From NCBI GenBank assembly GCA_013350335.1, contig CM023537.1:13706884-13770883 (forward strand): 64,000 nt of DNA, given 5' to 3'. Positions 1 to 10,971 of this stretch are shown here, piece after piece (the stretch's first letter is position 1; every line of letters starts with the position of its first letter). The translations under genes were made by a program, and so were the position numbers. The notes beneath the pieces were generated by a model. It was not told the DNA's origin. It was given only the letters and a program-made list of their open reading frames with translations, and did not search any database. This DNA comes from Chimonanthus salicifolius (Eukaryota > Streptophyta > Magnoliopsida > Laurales > Calycanthaceae).

Positions 1-659
1 GAAATAATATTAGTCGATCTTTAAGCCCATCAGTGCTTATACTGCGACTTATACTAAGGGATATACAAGCATATTGACAAATAATATTGTATCAGTAATT
101 AAAATATCATATAAATATCGATTCATATTTTAATAGACGGTCTGAGACTAAGGTAAAAAAATAGTGACAAGTATCTTATCAGTAGGGACTCGGGAGGCTC
201 ACGATATGTATCGAATCCGCCATACATGTATAATACGGAGTTATTTTTACCAATTTATTCAAATTTAAAAAGGTTTAAAAACAAGTTATTCAACTTTTGA
301 ATTATTTTATCAATTTTAATCATTTTGGGTTATTTTCATTAAATTTTTTGAGTTCCAGCTCTAAAATAATCTCAAATTTCGAAGTTTTTGTGAAAATAAT
401 TTTATTAAATGATATTGAGAGTTTATGGAATTTAATGAACATGTCTTAATGCCAATCACATATTGTAGGGTCACCCTGTGATTTCCTAAGATTTTTCTGA
501 AAATTTGATAAAAAAGTTGAGTTTTCTAAGATACTCTCCATTTTTAAGTTCCCTCATGCTGATTTCCTTCTTTATAAAATTTTTAGACATTTTTCTTAAG
601 ATAATTTTCAAAATTACCAGACATATTGAAATTTTGACTGTCCAGAGTCTAAACCTCAC
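1..659. other. AT-rich non-coding stretch
   Basis: No coding signal, RNA gene or clear mobile element is visible. The segment is AT-rich with many stop codons in all frames. It lies beyond the region shared with copy C of the SDE3-like array, whose 3' flank similarity starts near 660. Confidence 0.5.
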
Positions 660-1254
660 AAAAATGGCCGTTATTTAAAAAAAAAAAATTGGCCAACCTA
701 GATTTTCCATTTTTTTCCCCTTATTTTTATGTATTTTCGCAGGTGGCGCTTTTTAAACCCTACTACTCTGATACAATATTTTGGACTAAGATCTAGTGAG
801 TTGATGGAACTATAATTAATCCATCTATTCGATTTCAATTTTGTTTTGTATTCCACTTGGCACGTAATAATTCTTATATGAAGGTTTCATCTGTCTATTT
901 CATTGAACTCTTATATGGAATTCTGAATATTATCATGAATATTGAAAGATGCAAGCCATAAATGCATTACTATCATCTCTCTTGTATGTGAAAGAGAAAT
1001 AGTCTATTAATAAAATAATAAAAAAAGAAAAAAGAAAAAGAACAAGAAATTACCCGCATTTGATGCCATCGGCCCATTATTTGCTTGGACTGATAATTGG
1101 TGAAATACTGAAATCACATGTTCTGAGTTCTGACTAAAATTTCATCACTGTTCAAAAAAAGATCATCAAACCCCAGATTGGAAAGTGATAGATAAGTAAC
1201 TCCGATATGAAATTGTGAACATATAGACATCCTGAAAAGCAGAGGAATACATCT
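660..1254 (-). repeat. 3' flank of SDE3-like copy A, duplicated at about 15960-16860
   Basis: The segment directly downstream of copy A aligns along most of its length with 15960-16860 downstream of copy C. Shared landmarks are the 'atggccgttattt' type motif, the 'ttgttttgtattccacttgg' block and the 'gatagacatcctgaaaagca' block just before each stop codon. Copy C's version has an extra insertion near 16590-16770. The duplication that made the array therefore included the 3' flank and not only the exons. Confidence 0.7.
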
Positions 1255-4200
1255 TCAATCTGTAGATATATGCATAACAAAATCATGATTATCATTGGAG
1301 TATGGCTCACTCTCAAGGAGTCTCTTGAAATATGATTTTTTCAATCCTTTTTTCCTACCGATATCAGAACGCACCCACCCTGCATCCTGACAAGAAGACC
1401 CTGTCAGCACCACAGCCGTTGATGAATCAACCAGATTCACAAGAGTCACCAAGATTTCAGGCTCAGTGACAGCAGCAGCATCGACCAGAAAGATATGTGT
1501 AAAGTGGCCTGTATGGATGCCATGGCTACAAAGCCTGAAGCTGCTCATGAAAGTTGAAAGTATCACCTTAAATTTCTTAAGATCCTGGGTGTCCCATAAA
1601 GTGAAGCACTCTCCTTCATACAAGGATGATGAGAAGATGTCACAAGGCACATCTTCACGATCTCGAAAGGCTGCATTGGCTCGAAACATTTCCGAGTCTG
1701 GAATCTCTTTCTTCAACCCTCTCATCAGCTGGTCACAGAGAATGTTGTTGTGAGTGGTAACTAGGATTCGACTCTCTGGAAGGGCTCTGTAAATTTGAAG
1801 AATTGCTTCAGTAATAACTTTTCCTGTTCTTGAGAGTGTAACAGAGTCTCTGTCTCCTCTAATTCTATGAACAACAGGAGAACAATGAACAACGAGATAA
1901 GGTGGAAGACCCATGAGACGCAGTATCCTATAGACCATCTCATAGACTGCTAACTTTTCCTCTTGATTAAAATCTTGATTGCAAGGAAGGATCGAAGCTG
2001 TAGTAGTGCATCTGTTTCTAGAAACTGTTTTAGGGAAGAGGACATGCTGAAATGAAGGATCAGATGCATCCCTAACTGCTTGGTGAGCTCGTTTTAAACA
2101 GACTCTGTTGAAGGAGAAGCTAACATCATACTCCCGCATCGCAGAATACTGTGAATAGAAGTCTTCACCAAACTCTACTACAAATTTGCTCCTTGCAACC
2201 CGTGAAAAAAAACCCTTGCGAAGAAATTATTATTGTATTAGTGGACTCTCAGAACACTTTTCAAGTACAAAACTCTTCATTGTTAGGATACTAGTTAGTT
2301 AGACGCTTCAAAATGAATGCCCAATTTTAACTGAGAATGACATGTCATGACTTTATGCATACAAGGAACACTTACAATCTGTTGACGGTGGCTCAAATTC
2401 TCAGTGGACCCATGCTTGATTTAACCATAATTACTTCTTCGTGTAAAAGGCTGAGGTTAGACACCTGATGGGATTAGGAGTTGATTTGGATCGGTGCAAA
2501 GGTATTCTAACTTGGTTAGAATACTACTTGGCATGGAACTTGAGTGTAATAGAATACACGTTAAATTGGGTTTCCTAGTTATACTAGGAAACTGCTAAAG
2601 GGAAGGCACCACCAACTGCATGTGTATAAATTACACACGTTAATGGACAAGAAAAAGTAGAGAGAGGTGGGGCTGCATACACAGCATAGAGAAGAAAGGG
2701 CAAGAGCAGATCTGAGAGAGATCGGTTCTCATTGAAGGAAACCAGCCAGAAGAGAGATCTAGTAAGTCTTTTCAGCTGCTCACAAAGACTGCCTCAATTC
2801 AGAGGTTTCTCACGCAGCAACATAGCAGAGCACGAGGGTTAGATCTCTGTATCAGTCTTCTTCAAGTTCTCTTGTCTCTGGATTTGGTTTAAGAATATAA
2901 GGGAATAAATATTGTATTCTCTTTTATTGTTTCTTCTCTCATAATAAAATCTCTTTCACGCTCCGTGGACGTAAGCCGGTTGGGGCCGAACCACGTAAAT
3001 TTGCTTGTGTTGGATTGTGCTTATTTTATTCCGTTCGATTATTCTTGTCTATCACGCTGTAAGCGCTAACAAGTGGTATCAGTAGCTTTGGTTGGAGACC
3101 AGGGACTCGTGGGTGAACGGATCACAGCACACAGGGAGGCTTCGGGTTGTCGGAGGTGATGGAAATCAACACCGCCCGAATGATTACTCTCAATGGAGCA
3201 AATTACTTATTGTGGAAGGCAAGGATGGAAGACCTTTTGTATTGTAGAGATCTCTACAAACCGATCGCAGGCAGACCAAAGGTGCAAGCGACGGAGTCTT
3301 CCGATGACAAAGGGAAGGCAAAACTGAAGGTCGAGATGTCTGATGACGAATGGAACGATCTTGATCGGAGGTGCCTCGGTTTTATTCGACAGTGGCTGGA
3401 TGACAGTGTGTTTCATCTGGTGTCCACTGAAACGACGGCGCAATCTCTCTGGAATAAATTGGAGGGATTATATGCGAGAAAGACTGCAGGCAACAAGACG
3501 TTTCTAATCAGAAAGTTGGTGAATCTGAAGTACAATGAAAGTACTTCGATTGCGGAGCATCTGAATGAGATGCAGAGTATAATCAATCAACTCTCATCCA
3601 TGAAGATGGTTCTTGATGGTGAGTTGCAGGCCATACTACTTCTCAGTTCTCTACCTGAGAGTTGGGAGACCTTGGTGGTGTCACTCAGCAATTCAGCGCC
3701 AGATGGTATTGTCACTATGACGTCCGTGACAAGCAGTTTGCTGAACGAGGAGACAAGAAGAAAATCTTCGGTGGGTCCTTCTCAGACACAGTCTCATACA
3801 CAGGCTCTCTATACAGAGAACAGAGGGAGAAACAACAGCAAAAAACCTCAAGACCGTAACAAGTTCAGAGGGTCAAGGTCAAAATCCAGAGGGAGAGGTG
3901 GAGGAAAGCTCATATGTTTCTACTGTGAGAAAGAGGGGCATAAGATGATGGACTGCAACAAAAAGAAGCGAGATCTGGAAATCAGACCGCAAAGTTCAAA
4001 TCAATCAAATGCCGTACAAAGTGACTCAGACGATGCTGCAGGTGTTGTCGTGTGCACAGTCACCACAGGTATGAATAATCCAACTGATCAGTGGATTTTA
4101 GATTCTGGGTGTTCTTATCATATGTGTCCACGCAGAGAGTCGTTTGACACATACAAATCCTGTGATGAGGGACCTGTCTATGTGGGCAATGGTGCTAGTT

Positions 4201-7200
4201 GTAAAACCATTGGCGTTGGGACAGTCAAAATCAGGATGTTCGATGGTATGGTACGAAAGTTGGAGAACGTACGGCATGTTCCTGAGTTAAAGAAAAATTT
4301 GATTTCTTTGGGGACACTTGACACTGATGGGTTTACCTTCAAGGCGAAGGATGGGGCTCTGAGAGTTACTAAAGGAGCCATGATCGTCATGAAAGGGAAG
4401 AAGGAAAATAATCTGTACACATTAGAGGGAAGTACAGTAATCGACCGGCGGAGGGATCCTATTAGTCAGGCTGCAGGAAGGAGGAGAAGAAACAAAAAGT
4501 CAAGTGACAGGTATGACTTTAAAAATAAAGTTTCTTTTGCAGGTTGTGATGGTCCGTCCGAATTCCATGGTGCTAGCAGAGATGGAAAAGTGAAGGGGAC
4601 GAAAAATCACATAGAAGTGGCGGGTCCAACAAAACCGGTGACGGGCGCCAGGTTCAAGCGAGGCTTGGGCTTGGGCAATTCTTCTAATTAAAGAAGATAG
4701 GTGGAGCACCCCAGAGCGTGGGGGTGCGCGCATCTCACACAGAGATGCAGATGAGCTGCAGTTGCAGATCTGATACTTTCTGGATGACAGTTCGACGGCA
4801 AGAGAGGGGCAGAGGTAACAATGCTATACCGCTGCAGATCTGGGTTTTTCAGATCTGTGAGTGGCAGCCAGCAGGAGTGCGGCTGGAGAGACGAAGCCCC
4901 TTCGCCAGAGCAGAAGTTGCAGTTGCAGGTGGAGCTCAGTCGGGAGTGGTCGGTGTGCACAGAGGTGCATAGTTTCAGGTGTTGTGGATGATGGTATTTC
5001 AGTTCATCTTCGGAGGTTGGTGGTATTTTCGCCAAGGTGGAGATTGTTGACGGTGGCTCAAATTCTCAGTGGACCCATGCTTGATTTAACCATAATTACT
5101 TCTTCGTGTAAAAGGCTGAGGTTAGACACCTGATGGGATTAGGAGTTGATTTGGATCGGTGCAAAGGTATTCTAACTTGGTTAGAATACTACTTGGCATG
5201 GAACTTGAGTGTAATAGAATACACGTTAAATTGGGTTTCCTAGTTATACTAGGAAACTGCTAAAGGGAAGGCACCACCAACTGCATGTGTATAAATTACA
5301 CACGTTAATGGACAAGAAAAAGTAGAGAGAGGTGGGGCTGCATACACAGCATAGAGAAGAAAGGGCAAGAGCAGATCTGAGAGAGATCGGTTCTCATTGA
5401 AGGAAACCAGCCAGAAGAGAGATCTAGTAAGTCTTTTCAGCTGCTCACAAAGACTGCCTCAATTCAGAGGTTTCTCACGCAGCAACATAGCAGAGCACGA
5501 GGGTTAGATCTCTGTATCAGTCTTCTTCAAGTTCTCTTGTCTCTGGATTTGGTTTAAGAATATAAGGGAATAAATATTGTATTCTCTTTTATTGTTTCTT
5601 CTCTCATAATAAAATCTCTTTCACGCTCCGTGGACGTAAGCCGGTTGGGGCCGAACCACGTAAATTTGCTTGTGTTGGATTGTGCTTATTTTATTCCGTT
5701 CGATTATTCTTGTCTATCACGCTGTAAGCGCTAACACAATCAAGTCTATGCAAAGGATAATCACAAATTCACAACGACCAAAATTTCCTTTTCTATATAA
5801 AAGCGGCAAAGCAACCTTAGAAGAGGAAGAAAGAGAGATGATATGCTGACAATATGCTGAATTCTGTGCCACCTTCTCGGGCATCCAATTAGTTGAGGGT
5901 TCGCACTTCGTCAATATATAATCCAAAATGAGATGTACAGGGGCCAAGTTTGGCTCAAGCAGCAGCAGGCATTTCTAGGGCAATTTAGCTGAGTAGCTAG
6001 GGTGACCAAATTATGTTCGTACTTTGTAGACATGCCTAGTTCTTCCTTTTGACATGTTATGATATTGGAAATTGTACAGTTACAAAGTAACAGTGCTTTT
6101 TAGAATGTAGTAATTTGCTTTTCCAGACATGCAAACATAAATAGAATTAAAGATCTTTTGGCGTGGCCCAAAAAAATATAAACACACTTGCTGCAAGCAA
6201 TATCAGCATTAAATACCACTCATCCCCAATTCTGAGTAGTGAATATCATATTCTCAAGGCTCCAAAGGTCATAAACAAGTTATCTTCTACTTCTGGGTCA
6301 CATTTACCTTCTACTTCCTCACCACATACTAATACTAGTTACATATGGTAAGGCACAAAAACATTGACTAGGATATGTTTCCCATATTTTCATTAGATCT
6401 AACAACCATTTCAGCTATTCTGTAGCAGTTTGATTGTGCTTTATATCAATCCGTCCAATTCCTCTGCTGATTGACCAATTAAGACCATATTGCTAAAACA
6501 TGGACTCTTAACTATAACAATCAAGTAAATGCATAATTATTGGTTCTTTTAGGTTGGTAAACAAAATTCCCAGATACACTTGTTGTTGCTGAGCATCTAT
6601 TTGCATGGTTACAAGTAGATGCGTTGGGGGTCCAACACATGTGCCAAGTGTCAGACTCGGCCAATCCCAAATCATAAGGCTTGCAGACTTAGGCTGAAAT
6701 TAAAATAATCTAAATTTATATTTTTTTTAAATGAAAATAAGGTGTGGAAATAACACTAAGAGAAAATAATATACTAGTTTCACTCCAAACAATCAAGTGA
6801 CAAACATATTAATATTTTAGTTAGGTTAAAAAAAGAAAAAGTGTGATGCTATTTTTTACATCTCAGAAACTAATGTTAAAAAGTACCAGAAGAGTCCATG
6901 AGAAGTCCGTGAAGAGTCTGATAAAGAGTGTCCAACATGGGTATGTCACACATTTTGAAGAATCCATGAAACATGTGTGACAGTTGAAACTGCTGTCGCC
7001 CTTGCCATAAACATTGACCATAAAAAAATATAAAATTCTATTAGAACTTGCTGTGGGCAGTTGACAACATTCTTGGTAGTGTCTAGGCTCAAGTATAGGC
7101 AGGTTTTTTAAACTTGTTCTCACTGACAAAATGGGCTAGTTTTCTAATTTAATCCACCTGGCTTTGGGGTCGAATGAACTCTACATAAAGACATCTTATG

Positions 7201-10200
7201 CAATGGCTCCAGACAAAATTTTAGCATTTATTCAATGTCCCAGCGTTGCCCCCACCCCCCCCCCAAAAAAAAAAAAAGCAACAGCAGTAATAAGAATGAG
7301 GGGGAAAAGATTTAAGTAAAACTAGTAGTTTTCAGGTGCCTAATAAAGTTTTTGATATTTGATCCATCAAGCAATTCAGCCATTTATGATGCCTACAAGA
7401 TCGAACACAAATTTTAAATTTCAGGCACATCAACATTCAAAAGTGATTTGCATCAAGCATTCCCACATACTTAAGAAAATAAAAAAGACTGCCCTCTGAG
7501 CCAAAAAGATCCCATTGACCACTCCCTCTCAACTTTGATTGTTTGATGCGATGGAAGATGAAGAATTTAGTAATTTCATGCAAGTACTGTTTAAATCAAA
7601 CAACAGTGGTGTATAATCAAGGAAAGAAATGCCCTTGATCACCTTACTCATGATACCATGAAAGAAGATGAAGAATTCAGTAATCTATCAATTGGATATA
7701 CAATAAGAGAAACATAGCATACATCACAATTAAGCAAAGTCACAGCAATAATTGCATCCTTGAGTATGTGCTCCAAAAATCCTAAATTATGTCTAACAAG
7801 ATGCATGTAGGAAAATAACTGAAATGGCATGCTTTTGACATATTGAGCTTAGGAGTACATATGGTTGCTTTCTATCAAATTTGGAAATTCATTAGACATT
7901 TCTGCAAGCAACACAGATGGTAAGAGAATCTCACATTTGATTGTTTTCACAAGTGGACATGGAATACAGAACATGGCATGTCTGTTCATGTGCTTTTCAC
8001 TTGTGCCCATGGAATACAGAATTATCAAGTAATGTATCGTTATTAGCTACTTCAATTGGATTTCAATTTCAATAAAGGAGAGACCCTCCCTGAAGTTGAT
8101 CAATTAAGTTAAAAAAACATTACATTGACTATCATTTATTTTTTTATGACGGAGGGGGGGAACCTCACATTGACTATCATTTTCTTAAATTAGGCAAAGG
8201 TTCTTAAGCTTTCAATTTATTAAATGTAACATGAAAATCTATAAATGGAATGAGAAATAAATGGAACCTTTCTTGTTCTTACCAAAAAAAAAAAACAATT
8301 TGATTTTTATGGTAATATACCCCCAACAGAGACAGATTCTGAAAGTACCAATCAGTACGATTTGCTCTTTCTCTAGCATTGTACAAAATAGAGATGGAAA
8401 AAAAAGTCCTTTAAAAATCACACTGTTTTCTATACCAAGTGATGCTCATGAGCATGCATGCACATGGAGGTTGTGTGTAAGCACTAATGGATATGCATGT
8501 GCATGTACATCTGTGGGTGGGTGGGTGCATCTAAGAGAGGAGCTGTGTGCTACTCTGACATGTAATCATGTCAAACAGCAAAGTGTATTCTAAATAGGTT
8601 GCACTTGTAGATTTTAATAAGACTAACCTGAAATGGTTCAACATCTTTGCCTGAATGTCTTATAAAGGCATAGTCCCTAGATAAAAGATAGGGTCGCCTC
8701 TCAGGAATGGAATCGATCTCAAATTGAATATAAACTTTCTTCTCCTGTTCATTACTCTTGAAGTTCCTTTTCTGGTCCTTGCACATTGTTTTGCTGATCT
8801 TCCTTGACTTCTCAGAAGTTGACTGTTCATGCAACTTCAGAGTGATTCCTTTTAGTAAGAAATCATTCCATTTCTGTTCCAAATGAAAAGCATATATCAC
8901 TTGCCTCCATATTGTTAATAAGAAAAACGCAGATTGCAATTTATTGCACTAAAGAGAGAGGGAGGGGGGAGTTGGGTGGGTTGGGGGGTGGTTCCAAGCA
9001 TGCTGGACAAAACAGGAGGTCAAAAATTTCCAAAATCAAGAAATAAAAATCTTGTTACATCACAAAAAACTTTAGGAAAAATATGTAGCACTGATAGTTG
9101 GTAATTGCCGGTGAAACAAAAGTTACAAGGATCCACCTTCTCGCCTTTCATGGGCCTCTTTTTTGAAATCTGTCTGCAATTACTTGCCCGAACCATGATC
9201 AGAAACACATGGTTAAGTTGCAATTTTTGTGCAGTATATGTTCGTTGGCAAAATGTTCATTTTAACTTGAAAAGTAATTTATCAAAAACTAAACATGTAT
9301 ACACTGGAAAATAGGAAAATATACAACCACCAAAAAAAAAAAAAAAACACTACCCTAATTTTTAAATGGTGAGGATCAGCCTCCAAAAACCTGAGATGCA
9401 CTTATAATCATAGATTCATAGATGTAATTCATCATGAGTACCACTATGATAAATACAGACCATTAAGAAATTAGAAGTTTGAGCAAGTTCTATTATTTAA
9501 ACCATCTTCTTTCTAACTGAAAAAAATTTAGTACCTCAATGTAATAATCCTCAGCATAGAGCAGAGCAGTAAAATAGTCTGTATATGTCGATGGAGATAG
9601 AGGTTTCATCAGAACTTCAGGAATAATGTCCTTCTCTATTAAGTTCTTGATATGCTCGGGAATCAGATAAACGGGAAGTCCGCCCCCAGGCCTTTTTGGT
9701 GGATCAGGGCTTGATGAACCAGATGGTCTTTTTGTTGGGTCTGGGCCAGATGGAAAAGATTGTCCTTTTAGCAGATTTGTGCCAGATGAAGCAGATGGTT
9801 TCTTAGGTGGATCAGACCCTGATGGACTATATGGTATTTTTGGAGGAGGTGTGGGAGTAGCGGAGCTCATCTGATTTATCCATGACTGTTTTGTGCGTTC
9901 CACCCAAACTGCACCAGACGGACTAAATGCTCTTTTGGGAATATCTGAACTAGATGGAGTAGTTGGTTTTTTCAGTGCATCAAGGCTTGATGGTGTAGAT
10001 GGTTTCTTCTCCATAACAGAACCAGAAGGAGAGAGAGTTGAATCAACAACATTCCTCAGCAAAAATGTAGGAGACGGTGGTGGAGAAATGGACCTAATCT
10101 GATTTATGTCCAACTTCTTAGGAACACAACTTCCACTAGATGGGCCAAATGATCTTTTGGGAACATCTGAACCAAAAGAACCAAACGGTTTTTCTGGTGG

Positions 10201-10971
10201 AACAGAGCCAGATGGGGCAGATGACTTCTCCTCCCGAACCACACCAGATGGAGAACAAGTTGAACCAGCAACATTTCTCTGTGGAACAGAAGGAGAAGGC
10301 TTGTCCAGCCGTTTAGGCCATACCACCCGAAGTTCACCAGATGGGCTAAATGATATCTTGGGAACATCAGAACCAGCCGAACTGGATGGTTTTTTTGGTG
10401 GCTCCGAGCTAGATGGTGCAGGTGGCTTCTTCTCTTTAACTGAACCAGATGGAGAGTGAGTTGAGCCGACAAAATTCTTCTGTGAAACTAAAGGAGAAGG
10501 TGTATCCCCTCCTTTCGGCCATTCCACACTAAGTTCTCCAGATGGACTAAATGATATCTTGGGAATATCTGAACTACATGAAGCAGATGGTTTTTGTGTT
10601 GAATCCAGGCCAGATGAAGAAGATGGCTTCTTCTCAGGAACCGAACCAGATTCAGAGTAGGTTGAATCAAGAAAATTCCTCCGTGAAACTGAAGGAGAAG
10701 GTGACAGAGCACCAGAATTTACCCGAATTATGTCTGGCTGTTTGGGATCCCTCGCCTGTCCTGCCCTAATTGAGCTGATTGTAGTTTGATTGCTGTAATC
10801 TCTTCCACTGACATAACTAGAATGAACAGATGATGTTGCTGTCGATCTTTGCTCAAATTGCGAAGCAGATGAACTCCGAGCTAAAGGTTCATAATGGGAA
10901 TGACCCCTTTCCTCCACACCATCTTCTGGCCAGCAAAAAATGAACCGAAGAACTTCAAGACAGCACGACAT
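1255..10971 (-). CDS. SDE3-like: SDE3-like protein with degenerate helicase core, copy A (3 exons)
   Basis: I join exon 1 at 9535-10971, exon 2 at 8628-8873 and exon 3 at 1255-2214. All junctions have GT-AG sites and are in phase 0, giving 880 residues. Residues 1-430 are Ser/Pro-rich with four repeats of about 67 residues. Residues 433-640 match the N-terminal part of plant SDE3 (for example 'KPLSPSTYTDYF', 'FEIDSIPERRPYLLSRDYAF', 'FSFNRVCLKRAHQA'). The rest corresponds to the first RecA-like domain. SDE3/MOV10 proteins are superfamily 1 RNA helicases acting with ARGONAUTE in RNA silencing. Here motif I (GPPGTGKT in SDE3) is replaced and only 'RTGK' remains near residue 692; motif II DEAG reads VDAA near 806; motif III is also lost. 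The protein ends with 'HISTD' before the second RecA domain, so ATPase activity is very unlikely. A role as a non-catalytic partner is inference. Intron 2 is 6.4 kb and contains a young Copia element. An alternative reading is a pseudogene whose frame has survived by chance. Confidence 0.75.
2380..3071 (+). repeat. 5' LTR of the gag-protease Copia element
   Basis: The LTR begins 'tgttgacggtgg' and ends 'gcgctaaca'. A TATA box (TATAAA) lies at 2625-2630 and an AATAAA-type polyadenylation region near 2940-2950. The ends and the 'cgctccgt...ccgaaccacg' block near 2960-2995 resemble the solo LTR at 20564-21387, so the two families are related. Confidence 0.9.
3074..3090 (+). other. Primer binding site with one-base insertion
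   Basis: Two bases after the 5' LTR the sequence reads 'tggtatcagtagc'. The usual site for initiator-Met tRNA is 'tggtatcagagc', so one extra T interrupts complementarity after nine bases. The insertion may weaken priming, although the identical LTRs show that this element or its source was copied recently. Confidence 0.7.
3147..4691 (+). CDS. Copia gag-protease polyprotein, truncated after protease
   Basis: The 514-residue frame starts just after the primer binding site. Residues 1-215 match the Copia gag polypeptide ('LNGANYLLWKARMEDLL', 'LWNKLEGLY'). A basic Arg/Gly/Ser-rich stretch follows at about 225-255. A CX2CX4HX4C zinc knuckle (CFYCEKEGHKMMDC) lies at about 257-270, and the aspartic protease site 'LDSGCSYHM' at about 318. 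The frame normally goes on into integrase. Here it runs into about 80 residues of basic, unrelated-looking tail and stops. The structural and processing parts of the virus-like particle are therefore kept and all DNA-making enzymes are lost. The frame has no internal stop. Confidence 0.9.
   Translation: MSEVMEINTARMITLNGANYLLWKARMEDLLYCRDLYKPIAGRPKVQATESSDDKGKAKLKVEMSDDEWNDLDRRCLGFIRQWLDDSVFHLVSTETTAQSLWNKLEGLYARKTAGNKTFLIRKLVNLKYNESTSIAEHLNEMQSIINQLSSMKMVLDGELQAILLLSSLPESWETLVVSLSNSAPDGIVTMTSVTSSLLNEETRRKSSVGPSQTQSHTQALYTENRGRNNSKKPQDRNKFRGSRSKSRGRGGGKLICFYCEKEGHKMMDCNKKKRDLEIRPQSSNQSNAVQSDSDDAAGVVVCTVTTGMNNPTDQWILDSGCSYHMCPRRESFDTYKSCDEGPVYVGNGASCKTIGVGTVKIRMFDGMVRKLENVRHVPELKKNLISLGTLDTDGFTFKAKDGALRVTKGAMIVMKGKKENNLYTLEGSTVIDRRRDPISQAAGRRRRNKKSSDRYDFKNKVSFAGCDGPSEFHGASRDGKVKGTKNHIEVAGPTKPVTGARFKRGLGLGNSSN
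5045..5736 (+). repeat. 3' LTR of the gag-protease Copia element
   Basis: This copy has the same length as the 5' LTR and I found no mismatch between them by eye. A purine-rich tract ('caaggtggagat') immediately precedes it and is the likely plus-strand priming site. It is followed by the right target duplication CAATC at 5737-5741. Confidence 0.9.
5742..8627. other. Rest of intron 2 of copy A, no gene seen
   Basis: This 2.9-kb stretch is present in copy A but absent from the 0.3-kb intron 2 of copy C (17823-18123), so it was either inserted in A or deleted in C. It is AT-rich with homopolymer runs (7250-7277, 8284-8295). A patch at 6870-6980 ('agtccgtgaagagt', 'gtccaacatggg') resembles a dispersed plant repeat. 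Short frames here show no recognisable protein. From 8437 the sequence matches copy C again ('agtgatgctcatgagcatgc'). Confidence 0.55.
9680..10710 (-). repeat. Coding tandem repeat, ~67-residue Ser/Pro/Trp units in exon 1 of copy A
   Basis: Residues 91-157, 158-224, 225-298 and 299-374 are degenerate copies of one unit. Each unit starts with a 'PSPSVSQRNF' type segment, passes through 'STxSPSGSVxEKKP' and ends with 'DIPKxSFSPSGE' plus a short hydrophobic stretch. Tryptophans stand at residues 151 ('VEWPK'), 218 ('VVWPK'), 356 and 364, isolated in otherwise low-complexity sequence. The composition predicts disorder. Plus-strand reading frames across the same bases also stay open because of the periodicity and are not genes. 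Confidence 0.75.

Larger units (their letters stand above)
2380..5736 (+). mobile_element. Non-autonomous Copia-type LTR retrotransposon, gag-protease only, young insertion
   Basis: Two 692-bp direct repeats at 2380-3071 and 5045-5736 start with TG and end with CA. They look identical base for base. The 5-bp target duplication CAATC flanks the element at 2375-2379 and 5737-5741. A primer binding site related to initiator-Met tRNA starts at 3074. The interior holds only gag and protease; integrase, reverse transcriptase and RNase H are absent, so movement must rely on enzymes from another element. It resembles the TR-GAG type of non-autonomous element. It sits in intron 2 of SDE3-like copy A, antisense to that gene, and is missing from the matching intron of copy C. 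Confidence 0.92.

Noticed and set aside
10104..10472. Alternative-frame proteins over the exon 1 repeats of copies A and C, on both strands
   Set aside because: They stay open because the repeat unit and its codon bias avoid stops in other frames. Only the 492/503-residue frames contain SDE3-like sequence and join the other exons.
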